DNA of 40,141 nucleotides from an uncultured Candidatus Saccharibacteria bacterium (lineage in GTDB: Bacteria > Patescibacteriota > Saccharimonadia > Saccharimonadales > Saccharimonadaceae). Shown here one piece after another: positions 24,245 to 32,087 of the stretch. The stretch is taken from positions 1-40,141 of the forward strand of contig CAMHNK010000004.1 in the NCBI GenBank assembly GCA_946186455.1, written 5' to 3'. Made by a program: the position numbers and the translations under genes. Each line of letters opens with the position of its first letter. The stretch's first letter is position 1. The notes below the pieces were generated by a model, which saw only the letters and a program-made list of their open reading frames with translations, was not told the DNA's origin and searched no databases.

Positions 24245-24797
24245 TTCTTCAATCCAATCCGGCCGCACAATTGCCGAGCGCAGGGAAAAACTCGAAACTG
24301 CCTCGGAACGCGCCGAAACGCACAAGAAAAACCGCACCAAACAGATTCTCCGGGTTACTTTTACCGTGGTCGGCTTTGTGGCAGCCGCTCTTGGCCTCGT
24401 ACGCCTCGCGATTCTATTTTTTACGCCTGATGGCGCCAATCCCGAGCCTGACACTATCACTGTCGTGCCTCAGCCGACTATTGAAGTAGTTGATGAAGCC
24501 ACCGGCAACAGCTCCGGTCTCACCTCTCGTATGAAAGAATACATCGGTCAAGCCGAGATCGATTTCCGTGACCTCAGTTATAACCCTTCAAAAGCCGTTA
24601 TTCCTCAGGGGTCCGTAAGAGAAGTAGATTTCTATCTCGAAGGTTACAAAGGATATATTAAAATGACAATCGACCGGGGCACCGCCGTCTCTGTTGAAGA
24701 CGCCGATCGCATGCTTCACTATCTTAAAACCATCGGTCAGATAGAGAATTATACCTATATTGATGTCCGGATAGAGGGCAAAGCCTACTGGAAATAG
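24234..24797 (+). CDS. Bitopic membrane protein in the ftsQ position (FtsQ-like, tentative)
   Basis: 187 residues from the GTG at 24234, which overlaps the end of murG; the ORF track uses a TTG five codons earlier. A basic, coiled N-terminus (GRTIAERREKLETASERAETHKKNRTKQ) is followed by one membrane segment (ILRVTFTVVGFVAAALGLVRLAILFF) and a 120-residue external domain ending in IENYTYIDVRIEGKAYWK. Topology and place after murG match FtsQ/DivIB, and the final strand with a short basic tail is reminiscent of the FtsQ end. The external domain, however, is too short for a full POTRA plus beta domain. It might be a minimal FtsQ or a lineage-specific protein. It is the last gene of the cluster. 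Confidence 0.6.
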   Translation: MKHNSSIQSGRTIAERREKLETASERAETHKKNRTKQILRVTFTVVGFVAAALGLVRLAILFFTPDGANPEPDTITVVPQPTIEVVDEATGNSSGLTSRMKEYIGQAEIDFRDLSYNPSKAVIPQGSVREVDFYLEGYKGYIKMTIDRGTAVSVEDADRMLHYLKTIGQIENYTYIDVRIEGKAYWK

Positions 24798-25036
24798 GGA
24801 ACTGTTCGGTTTTTGTTCGGCTAGTGTTCTCTGCTCTTTTGTTCGGTTTTTGTTCGGTTAGGGGGTTTCATTATGATGCTATGAGGGCGGGGAATATGGA
24901 AAATAACAGGGAAAAATGAAAAAAAGGGAAATATAACAAGGGAAAAGTCAAATTGTGGAAAACTCGGGCCAAAAATCGCCAACAACAGGGGTGGCGGTCA
25001 AAAACGGCCCAAAATGCACGAACTGACGGCCCATGG
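24798..25036. other. Non-coding stretch after the dcw cluster, with repeated words
   Basis: Two exact copies of TTCGGTTTTTGTTCGG (24805-24820 and 24842-24857), then a purine-rich A/G stretch (24890-24950) and a small two-layer stem GGGCC...CGCC...GGCG...GGCCC (near 24966-25030) around AACAGGGGTGG. TATGAT near 24872 could be a -10. No credible ORF. Confidence 0.5.
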
Positions 25037-25215
25037 ATGATCCAAATTGGCTGGTATTTATATTTAGCTCGCTTAGAATTTCGCCTGATTTAAATTTCAA
25101 ATTTTAGGCGGCTCTGCGCCGGTATTTCAGTACCGTGCTCGAGCCGTAAAATTTGTCATTTAAATGGGAAATTCTAAATGCTCGATAAATACAAATACCA
25201 GCCACGTGGAATCAT
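25037..25215. repeat. Giant imperfect palindrome (about 180 bp)
   Basis: The left arm (ATGATCCA, TGGCTGGTATTT, TATTTA, TTAGAATTTC, ATTTAAAT, AAATTTTA, GGCTC) pairs in order with the right arm (GAGCC, TAAAATTT, ATTTAAAT, GAAATTCTAA, TAAATA, AAATACCAGCCA, TGGAATCAT). The loop is itself a hairpin, CGGTA TTTCAG TACCG. More than 55 base pairs form with only short internal loops. It contains no gene. It could be an RNA hairpin, a binding-site palindrome or a small mobile element. Confidence 0.8.
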
Positions 25216-25258
25216 ACATACGCCGTAATTCCCGCCCGGCCCCGCATATTTACCCTAT

Positions 25259-25284
25259 AAAAGACGTATAGACAATCGTCTTTT
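25259..25284. repeat. Hairpin AAAAGACG ... CGTCTTTT
   Basis: An 8-bp perfect stem with a 10-nt loop between the giant palindrome and the terminator; probably part of the same structured region. Confidence 0.6.
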
Positions 25285-25367
25285 GCCGATATCTGTAATG
25301 TCTTAAAATCTGTATTGTGCGACATTTGACGTATGTGGATTTGGACATATGTTGATGCGTCTAAAAT

Positions 25368-25392
25368 CCGGCCCGTTTTTTCGTCGGGCCGG
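25368..25392. terminator. Bidirectional terminator-like hairpin
   Basis: CCGGCCCG, loop TTTTTTCGT, CGGGCCGG. Plus-strand tail CTAATTTTTAATTTT, minus-strand tail ATTTTAG. It can end the minus-strand VirD4-like gene and any plus-strand RNA from the palindrome region. Confidence 0.8.
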
Positions 25393-25417
25393 CTAATTTT
25401 TAATTTTGTTTAGTTTC

Positions 25418-28400
25418 CTAGTGTTTGATTGCCAAAAATCCGTCCGACGAATTGTCTTTTTCTGCATAATGGTCTGGACGGTTGACTGGTCGGTCGAGTG
25501 GCGCCTGATTATGGGATGGATAGATCTCTACCACTGATTTCTCCTGGTAGACGACCTCTGGTTTAACAGGGGTGGTAACAGGGGTGGGAACTGTAGGTGC
25601 TGCTGGGGTAGTATTAACAGGGGTGGTAACAGGGGTAGGGGATTGCATAACAGGGGAAGCATCGAGGGCCTTTTTACCGGCCTTTCTACGGGATTTTCGG
25701 TCCTTTCCCTTCCCTTTACTCGGTTCTGGGGCTTTCGGGGCCTCTACGGGCCGTTTTTCAGCTTCAGGAGCCTTTTTCTGCTTCGGCTCTTCCTTCGGTT
25801 TTACAGTTTCCTGCTTTTTTTCGACCTTCTGCTGTACTATCTTAGCTAGATCTTTTAAGCCCAGTCTTTCTTTACCTTCAGCGGCGTTCGGGCTGAGGTT
25901 TTGGCGACGGAAATCTTCTTGTGGCGTAGCCGGTTTCTTTAAGTTCGGTTTTTGTTCGGGTTTAAGCACAATGGTGTTGGTCGGCATGGATGGGGCATCG
26001 GTGACCATTTGGCGGGAAACCGGAGCAAACACCGGCGCTTCATTCTGACGGCCGGAATCTGATAATTCCCTCTTATACTTCTCAGATTGCTCAATCGTTT
26101 CACGGATTTCTTCCTCCACATCATAGCGTGGACGGGCATAAGTAGCTCTAGAATGTTCGACAATCTCGTTGAAATTATCCTTTGGTGTATCTGGAATCTG
26201 AAGTGTAGTAGCAGAGAAAGCCGGCACCTTTTCGCCATTAATAATCATCGAAATGACGAAGTTACGGTTGTTAAGTTGTAAGAGGTCAGAAGCCTCGAAA
26301 ATCGGCTCAAATTGCTTCGACAGAATCGGTGCATCATCGGCAGAAACGCGGAATGAAATGGTAGTACCGACGTTACCAAATACGGCATCGCGAACCGACT
26401 CGGTCATCTGGGCGACGTATTGGTTCGCTACGGTGAGGTTAAGGCCGTATTTACGGGCCTCCGAGAGAATCACGGCAAACGAATCGGTGGCAAAGTTTTG
26501 GAACTCATCTACATATAGGTAGAATGGACGACGATCCTTGACATCCGGAATATCCGAGCGGCTCATGGCAGCGAGCTGGACTTTAGTGACGAGGAAGGCA
26601 CCGAGAATACCGGCATTATCTTCACCGATGAGACCCTTTGAAAGGTTTACGACGAGAATTTTACCTTCATCCATAATCTTACGGATATCAAACGATGACT
26701 TTGGCTGACCGATGATATTACGAATGATTGGGTTTGCCGTGAAGGCACCGACCTTGTTTAGGACTGGCGCAATCGACTCGTTAACCTGCTTTTCGTTCCA
26801 TTGGCCAAACTCGTGCTTCCAGAACTGGAGAACGGTCACATCGTGACAGTATTCCAAAGTTTCTTTACGGAAATCCTTGTCTGTTAACATCCTCGAGATG
26901 TCAAGGAGCGTAGTTTCTGGGCGATCGAGCAACGCGAGCAACGTATAGCGAAGAATATGCTCAAGCCTTGGACCCCAAGAATCGCCAAACATGCGCTTCA
27001 AAACGCCAATTACTTCGGAACAAATATTTGGTTTCTTGGCTGGATCGGAAATCTCGAGTGGGTTAAAGGCGACCGGGAAAGCGGTATCGGCCGGATTGAA
27101 GTAAACAACGTCTTTTATGCGTGATTCTGGCACGAATTTCAGGTTGTCAATCGCAAAATCACCATGCGGATCGATAATACAATAGCCCTGGTTATAGAAG
27201 AGGTCCGAGAGCGCCATGAGCTCAAGCAGGCCAGACTTACCGGCACCAGTTTGGCCAATAATATAAACGTGGCGTGAACGGTCACGACGAATTAGGCCAA
27301 ACTGATGATTGATACCACGGAAGTTAGTGAGGCCAAAGGCGGAAATATTCTCGTCGTTCTCCATCTCACCAGTGAGAACCGGGAGTTTAGCTGGTGGTTC
27401 CGCGGTCTTTGAGCTGGCCCACACGATATTTGGCGTCTCGACGGAAGTATGCGGCAAATGATAAACCGAAGCGAGCTCTGAGATATTTAGAATAAAGCCC
27501 GTGTCCGCAAATGAACGCATCTTATAAGCAGCGAGTTCATCCCTACTGAAAGTACCACCGACCTGCTTAAAGCCGTTCAAGTTCGTGGAATTAAACTGCT
27601 TAAATGTACCGACAAGCGCCTGCATATTGAGTTTTGCATCAATGTCGCTCTGGCCAAGATATACCAAGCGAATCTTTACTTCGTAGCCTAATTTCGTAGC
27701 CTTCTCTTCTGCCTTACTAATCTGGGTTTTGGCGCGATCCGAGAGTTCAACTTTTACATCCGAACCGGTACCACCGGCAGGTGGACGGAATAATGCCCCG
27801 AGAATTTCGACCACATAAGTCCAGTCGAAATTAAAACCAAACGCAGTCTTCTTCCCAGCTTTTACGCCCTTGACCCATTTGTCGGTCGTGGATTTATGCC
27901 AATCATCCGGAATCGGGCGGGCGAGAATTTGAATCCACATTTCTTCGGTCTTCTCCGGGCTAAGTTTGGCGAGCGTACCCGTAATACCCGCGAGCGGATC
28001 AACTTCAAACGATTCGAAGGTTTTAATTGGCAGTGCCGAGTTGTCTACTAAAGTTAATTCGGATGTATAACTAACTGGATACTTCGTTCTCGCATCCACA
28101 TAGTCTTCATTCATTTTATAAATTTGGACGGTTGGGTACTGCGAATAAATCTGCCCTTCGACGAAACTTTGCAATACTTTTGGCACCCAGACGTAAAAAC
28201 GAATCTGCCCTGCCGTTGAGACAATTTCAAATGACAAATGTTCCTGCACGCCACCGGAGTTCTTAAGTTCCTGTTTATCACGGAGAATACCATGTAGAGA
28301 TGCAAATAACTGCTCCGCCGCGAGCTCTTTCTTGTCGTTCGTGCGTGGGATTTCGAGCATGAGAAGCACGGAATCGACATTGAGAACCTTCAGAGTATTT

Positions 28401-28495
28401 AATTTTTTATAATTTCGATAAGTAAAATAAGCCAGAATCGCAACCGCGGGAATCCAAAACATCGGCGTTAAAATAAAGTGTATGACTTGATCCAT
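25418..28495 (-). CDS. Large membrane-anchored VirD4/VirB4-like ATPase (DUF87/TraG-type)
   Basis: 1025 residues. One N-terminal membrane segment (FILTPMFWIPAVAILAYFTY, about 6-26), a region of about 350 residues specific to this group, then the ATPase core: YIIGQTGAGKSGLLELMAL (Walker A, near 412), CIIDPHGDFAIDNL, and FYLYVDEFQNFATDSFAVILSEARKYGLNLTVANQY (Walker B and the VirD4/TraD-type sensor, near 655). The last 200 residues are a Lys/Pro-rich linker with TPVTTPVN repeats. Such proteins are coupling or assembly ATPases of type IV secretion; in CPR they often stand without a full conjugation set, as here. A role in pili or DNA uptake is inferred. Start: TGCTAAAAT-N6-ATG, leaderless. Confidence 0.85.
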   Translation of the reverse strand: MDQVIHFILTPMFWIPAVAILAYFTYRNYKKLNTLKVLNVDSVLLMLEIPRTNDKKELAAEQLFASLHGILRDKQELKNSGGVQEHLSFEIVSTAGQIRFYVWVPKVLQSFVEGQIYSQYPTVQIYKMNEDYVDARTKYPVSYTSELTLVDNSALPIKTFESFEVDPLAGITGTLAKLSPEKTEEMWIQILARPIPDDWHKSTTDKWVKGVKAGKKTAFGFNFDWTYVVEILGALFRPPAGGTGSDVKVELSDRAKTQISKAEEKATKLGYEVKIRLVYLGQSDIDAKLNMQALVGTFKQFNSTNLNGFKQVGGTFSRDELAAYKMRSFADTGFILNISELASVYHLPHTSVETPNIVWASSKTAEPPAKLPVLTGEMENDENISAFGLTNFRGINHQFGLIRRDRSRHVYIIGQTGAGKSGLLELMALSDLFYNQGYCIIDPHGDFAIDNLKFVPESRIKDVVYFNPADTAFPVAFNPLEISDPAKKPNICSEVIGVLKRMFGDSWGPRLEHILRYTLLALLDRPETTLLDISRMLTDKDFRKETLEYCHDVTVLQFWKHEFGQWNEKQVNESIAPVLNKVGAFTANPIIRNIIGQPKSSFDIRKIMDEGKILVVNLSKGLIGEDNAGILGAFLVTKVQLAAMSRSDIPDVKDRRPFYLYVDEFQNFATDSFAVILSEARKYGLNLTVANQYVAQMTESVRDAVFGNVGTTISFRVSADDAPILSKQFEPIFEASDLLQLNNRNFVISMIINGEKVPAFSATTLQIPDTPKDNFNEIVEHSRATYARPRYDVEEEIRETIEQSEKYKRELSDSGRQNEAPVFAPVSRQMVTDAPSMPTNTIVLKPEQKPNLKKPATPQEDFRRQNLSPNAAEGKERLGLKDLAKIVQQKVEKKQETVKPKEEPKQKKAPEAEKRPVEAPKAPEPSKGKGKDRKSRRKAGKKALDASPVMQSPTPVTTPVNTTPAAPTVPTPVTTPVKPEVVYQEKSVVEIYPSHNQAPLDRPVNRPDHYAEKDNSSDGFLAIKH

Positions 28496-28501
28496 ATGCT
28501 T

Positions 28502-28510
28502 ATTTTAGCA
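28502..28510 (-). promoter_or_regulatory. Extended -10 (TGCTAAAAT), leaderless
   Basis: TAAAAT (28502-28507), six bases, ATG at 28495. Confidence 0.7.
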
Positions 28511-28514
28511 TATA

Positions 28515-29543
28515 TTACGCTAAAGTATAAGAGTTCTTATCAACTTTCTTAAACAATTTTTTGTTCTGAAGGTTTAAGAGAATCGTAGTTTCTTTGACTT
28601 TGCGAACGCGAAGCACCTGCTTCACGATCTCTTCACGGGTGAGTGAATCTTCGGCCTTCTCGAGAATTGAAGTAATAATTTCGGAAATCGTTCCCTTCTT
28701 GTAACCCCAAGAAGACAGTGCATAAATACCACGGCCAATCAATACGAAGCGAGAATCTTTAATCAGTTCGTTATGGATGGCTTGGACAGTCACGTTTTTA
28801 CGCTTGAAATTTGAATCAGCAATTTCTTTAGCAATCTCGGAGAAGTGCATTGGCTCCTTCTTGGCTTCGAGAATCACGAAAATCTTATCGCGGATGTTTT
28901 TCGGGTTTACAGTTGGCCATTTGGCAAGTCCCCAGAGTCCATTTAGCGTTGCTAACAGCTTAGAAATTGACGCAATCGCTTTAATATGGTCAGGATGCTC
29001 ATAATCTAGTTTATTGTCAAGTTCATCTAGTGTCATCGGCGCTTTATTCTCGCGAATCACCTTCACAATCTCGTCAGCCTTGTTTCTAATGGTCTTTTCA
29101 TCACCATATTCAGCGATGCCAACAGCGGCATAGTACTTATCGTTCTCTTCTACAACAGAGAGTGCCTTTGAGAAAGTCGCAATAAAATAAATACCAGTCT
29201 TCTCCGATGCGGTCGCTGGACGACCATAAACTTTGTCAGCTAAATCAGATAGTCTAGCGACACGACCGGTTTCAGTAAGATTTCTAATTAAGATCTTTTC
29301 AGCAGCTTGGAGTTCAGGGATTTGGTTGTCTTCTGCGGAAATTTGAAGACGGATTAAAATGGCTTTTTCGAGTTGGCGAACACGCTCACGTGTAATTGAT
29401 AACATTTCGCCGATTTGTTCAAGTGTTTCTTTGTTTCCGTTTAAGCCGAAGCGGCGGGAAATAATTTCCCTTTCCCGTTTTTGCTCAATGATTTTTAGGC
29501 TTCCGGAGATTGCTTTTTTGAGGATTTCCGCATTTTGGTCCAT
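28515..29543 (-). CDS. Sigma-region-4-like / HARE-HTH transcription factor
   Basis: 342 residues. Residues 15-65 are a sigma-70 region 4 type HTH (EREIISRRFGLNGNKETLEQIGEMLSITRERVRQLEKAIL), which in sigma factors reads the -35 box. Two to three further winged-helix modules follow; PMHFSEIAKEIADSNFKRKNVTVQAIHNELIKDSRFVLIGRGIYAL (about 215-265) is a HARE-HTH domain as in RNA polymerase delta. Sigma regions 1-3 are absent, so it cannot be a complete sigma factor. It may be a polymerase-binding regulator; that is inference. It has a consensus promoter, a 40-nt leader and SD AAAGGAA. It is downstream of topA on the same strand but separately transcribed. Confidence 0.85.
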   Translation of the reverse strand: MDQNAEILKKAISGSLKIIEQKREREIISRRFGLNGNKETLEQIGEMLSITRERVRQLEKAILIRLQISAEDNQIPELQAAEKILIRNLTETGRVARLSDLADKVYGRPATASEKTGIYFIATFSKALSVVEENDKYYAAVGIAEYGDEKTIRNKADEIVKVIRENKAPMTLDELDNKLDYEHPDHIKAIASISKLLATLNGLWGLAKWPTVNPKNIRDKIFVILEAKKEPMHFSEIAKEIADSNFKRKNVTVQAIHNELIKDSRFVLIGRGIYALSSWGYKKGTISEIITSILEKAEDSLTREEIVKQVLRVRKVKETTILLNLQNKKLFKKVDKNSYTLA

Positions 29544-29589
29544 CAGTATTTCCTTTATTCCATCCCTGTTAAATGTGTTAATAATGCTT

Positions 29590-29618
29590 ATAATACCATA
29601 GTTTTATATAGTTGTCAA
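29590..29618 (-). promoter_or_regulatory. Consensus promoter of the sigma-like gene
   Basis: Minus strand: TTGACA (29613-29618), 17-nt spacer, TATTAT (29590-29595) preceded by TGG. It is the closest to consensus in the window. Confidence 0.88.
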
Positions 29619-29677
29619 CTACGGATTTTTTATTTGCTTATAATATTGTATCACATTTTTTACATTTGTGAAAAAAA

Positions 29678-29702
29678 ATTCTAGAAGCATAACAATTATG
29701 CT
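29678..29702 (-). terminator. topA terminator
   Basis: On the minus strand AGCATAA TTG TTATGCT (29686-29702) is followed by TCTAGAATTTTTTTT. Confidence 0.65.
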
Positions 29703-29717
29703 AAAAATATGGTAAAA

Positions 29718-32030
29718 CTAAGACTTTTTCGTCGACTTTTTAGTAGTCTTTTTCGCGGTCGTTTTCTTGGCCGTTCTGCCACCACGGACGCCCCGGCGGG
29801 TCGCCTTTGGCTTATTCTTTAAGAGCTCTTCGGCTTCCGCGCGAGTGAGTTTCTTTGGATCCATCCCACTCGGTACTTTGACATTATTGCGTCTACCTGG
29901 CCCCTTTACATAAGGTCCATACGCACCATTGATAATCATAATATCGTCCCAATCGGCGATAATGGAATCGACTTTCGCCTGGTAAAGCGGTAAAACTTCT
30001 TCAAACGTTACGGTATAAGGGTCGTGTTCTTTCATCGGAATATTATATTTACCACCCTTAAGATACGGACCAAACGGACCGTTTGCCGCAATCAGCTCAT
30101 TGCCGTCCGGTGCTTTACCGAGTACGCGTGGGAGCGTCGGGAGGGCGAGTTGTTTAATCGCCTGCTCAAGCGTTACGGTCTTAACCGATTTTCGTCTCGG
30201 GAGCGGTGCAAAGCGTGGCTTCTCGCCAGCTTCCTTCTCGTTGTCACCGAGTTGGATAAATCCACCATTCTTGCCGACTTTGGCATAAATCGGCTTGCCG
30301 GTTTCCGGATCGTGCCCCAGTAATTTTGCGTTATTATAGCGTTCTACGCCCTGTGCAACTAGTACGGTATCACGGAACGGACCGTAGAAATCCCGGAGCA
30401 TCTTCACGCGCTCCAATTTGGCTTCCGCGACAAGGTCAAGATCCTTTTCGATATTTGCTGTAAACTTATAATCCACGATATTCTTGAAATTATCGACGAG
30501 GAAACTTGCTACGAGTTCGCCAATCGGTGTCGGAATCAATTTGCCTTTGTTAGCGCCATATTTCTCGGTCACAGTCTCGCGGGAAATCTTCCCATTTTCA
30601 GCGCGAAGCTCAATAATATTACGGTTTGACCCTTCACTTTCGCCCTTTACCACATAGCCGCGCACCTGAATGGCCGTCATAATCGTTGCGTAAGTCGACG
30701 GGCGACCAATGCCGAGTTCTTCGAGTTTCTTGACGAGTGAACCTTCTGTGTACCTCGCCGGCGCTTTTGAATAGTTCTGGCGCGCGTAGAGGCCTAAATT
30801 AGCCACTTTGTCGCCACGAACGAGTTTCGGTAGCTCCAAGTCGCGAGACTTGCCATAAACGCGTAAAAAGCCGTCAAACACGACTACTTCGCCCTTCGCG
30901 ACGAATGGTTCGTTTTTGCCTTCGAGTTTAATCGTCGTTTTCGCCACTTTGGCATTTGCCATTTGGGTAGCAAGTGTTCTTGCCCAGATTAACTGATATA
31001 ATTTCTTCTCGTAATCATTCTTACCAGCCGATGTTCTCGTAATACTGGTTGGACGGATGGCTTCGTGCGCTTCCTGCGCGGATGCATCTTTCGTCTTAAA
31101 TGCACGGACTTTCAGATAATTCTTTCCAAAAGTGCCCTCGATATATTTTGCCATTTCGGCCACGGCTTGGCGCGACAAATTCAGCGAATCGGTTCTATGA
31201 TAAGTGATTAAACCGGCCTGGTATAACCCTTGCGCCGCGTTCATGGTCGTGCGGGACGAAAATCCGAGCTTAGCGTTTGCTTCAATCTGAAGTGCTGCAG
31301 TCGTAAATGGTACCGGACCGGCTTTCACGCCCTCTTCTTCATCCATTTCGGTCACTGTAAATTCCGCATCCTTCAGTTTTTCGAGCAAAGCGGTCGCCTC
31401 TTCTTCCGTATCTGGTGTTTTGCCGTCATAAGTCGCTTCAAATTCGGCATTCTTCTTGAATTTGCCGGTCACTTTGTAATTAAATTTCGATTCAAACTTC
31501 TCAATTTCTTTTTCGCGCTCGACAATCAGCCTGAGAGCTGGGCTCTGGACGCGTCCAGCGGAAATTGCGCCTGGTACCTTCTTACGGACCATATCAGAAA
31601 GATCGTAACCTACCAGCATATCAAGCGTCTGACGCGCTTGCTGCGACGCCACCATGTCCATATCAACAGTGCGTGGATTCTTAATCGCCTCTTCAAGTGC
31701 CGACTTCGTAATTTCATGGAAAGTAATTCTCGCCGTGTTCTTCGGAAGGCCTAGCACCTCTAAGAGATGCCAAGAAATCGACTCTCCTTCACGGTCTTCA
31801 TCGGTTGCGAGCCAGATTTTATCGGCGGCTTTCACTTCTTTTTTTAGTTCCGAAATAATGTTTTTGTGTTCCGGATCAATCTCATAAGTCACTTCAAGAG
31901 TCGATTTGTCAACCTTAGTATCCTTACGAATGTGCCCTACACTAGCTAACACCTTAAAATCACCACCGAGATACTTCTCGATAGTGTGGGCTTTGGCCGG
32001 GCTCTCTACGATCACTAAATTTTTAGACAT
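29718..32030 (-). CDS. topA: DNA topoisomerase I (type IA)
   Basis: 770 residues. TOPRIM domain at the start (LVIVESPAKAHTIEKYLG; TDEDREGESISWH), catalytic Tyr in LITYHRTDS near residue 277, GIGRPSTYATI near 430. In place of zinc fingers the C-terminus has repeats ending in GPFGPYLKGG and GAYGPYVKG, then a Lys/Thr tail (TAKKTTAKKTTKKS). It relaxes negative supercoils. The gene start fits TGATAT-N6-ATG with no SD, a weaker -10 than in other leaderless genes. Complete. Confidence 0.97.
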   Translation of the reverse strand: MSKNLVIVESPAKAHTIEKYLGGDFKVLASVGHIRKDTKVDKSTLEVTYEIDPEHKNIISELKKEVKAADKIWLATDEDREGESISWHLLEVLGLPKNTARITFHEITKSALEEAIKNPRTVDMDMVASQQARQTLDMLVGYDLSDMVRKKVPGAISAGRVQSPALRLIVEREKEIEKFESKFNYKVTGKFKKNAEFEATYDGKTPDTEEEATALLEKLKDAEFTVTEMDEEEGVKAGPVPFTTAALQIEANAKLGFSSRTTMNAAQGLYQAGLITYHRTDSLNLSRQAVAEMAKYIEGTFGKNYLKVRAFKTKDASAQEAHEAIRPTSITRTSAGKNDYEKKLYQLIWARTLATQMANAKVAKTTIKLEGKNEPFVAKGEVVVFDGFLRVYGKSRDLELPKLVRGDKVANLGLYARQNYSKAPARYTEGSLVKKLEELGIGRPSTYATIMTAIQVRGYVVKGESEGSNRNIIELRAENGKISRETVTEKYGANKGKLIPTPIGELVASFLVDNFKNIVDYKFTANIEKDLDLVAEAKLERVKMLRDFYGPFRDTVLVAQGVERYNNAKLLGHDPETGKPIYAKVGKNGGFIQLGDNEKEAGEKPRFAPLPRRKSVKTVTLEQAIKQLALPTLPRVLGKAPDGNELIAANGPFGPYLKGGKYNIPMKEHDPYTVTFEEVLPLYQAKVDSIIADWDDIMIINGAYGPYVKGPGRRNNVKVPSGMDPKKLTRAEAEELLKNKPKATRRGVRGGRTAKKTTAKKTTKKSTKKS

Positions 32031-32036
32031 ATAATA

Positions 32037-32042
32037 ATATCA
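32037..32042 (-). promoter_or_regulatory. Probable -10 (TGATAT), leaderless topA promoter
   Basis: Minus-strand TGATAT, six bases (TATTAT), ATG at 32030. Less certain because the region is AT-repetitive. Confidence 0.45.
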
Positions 32043-32075
32043 TATCATACGCCGTCAACCATAAGTGATTTATGT

Positions 32076-32081
32076 TAAAAT
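32076..32081 (+). promoter_or_regulatory. -10 box TAAAAT, leaderless
   Basis: TGTTAAAAT (extended -10), six bases (AAAACT), ATG at 32088. Confidence 0.7.
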
Positions 32082-32087
32082 AAAACT

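Noticed and set aside
25037-25215. 6S RNA, because of its length and long rod-like hairpin
   Set aside because: 6S RNA needs a large central bubble imitating an open promoter; here the arms pair nearly throughout with only small loops.
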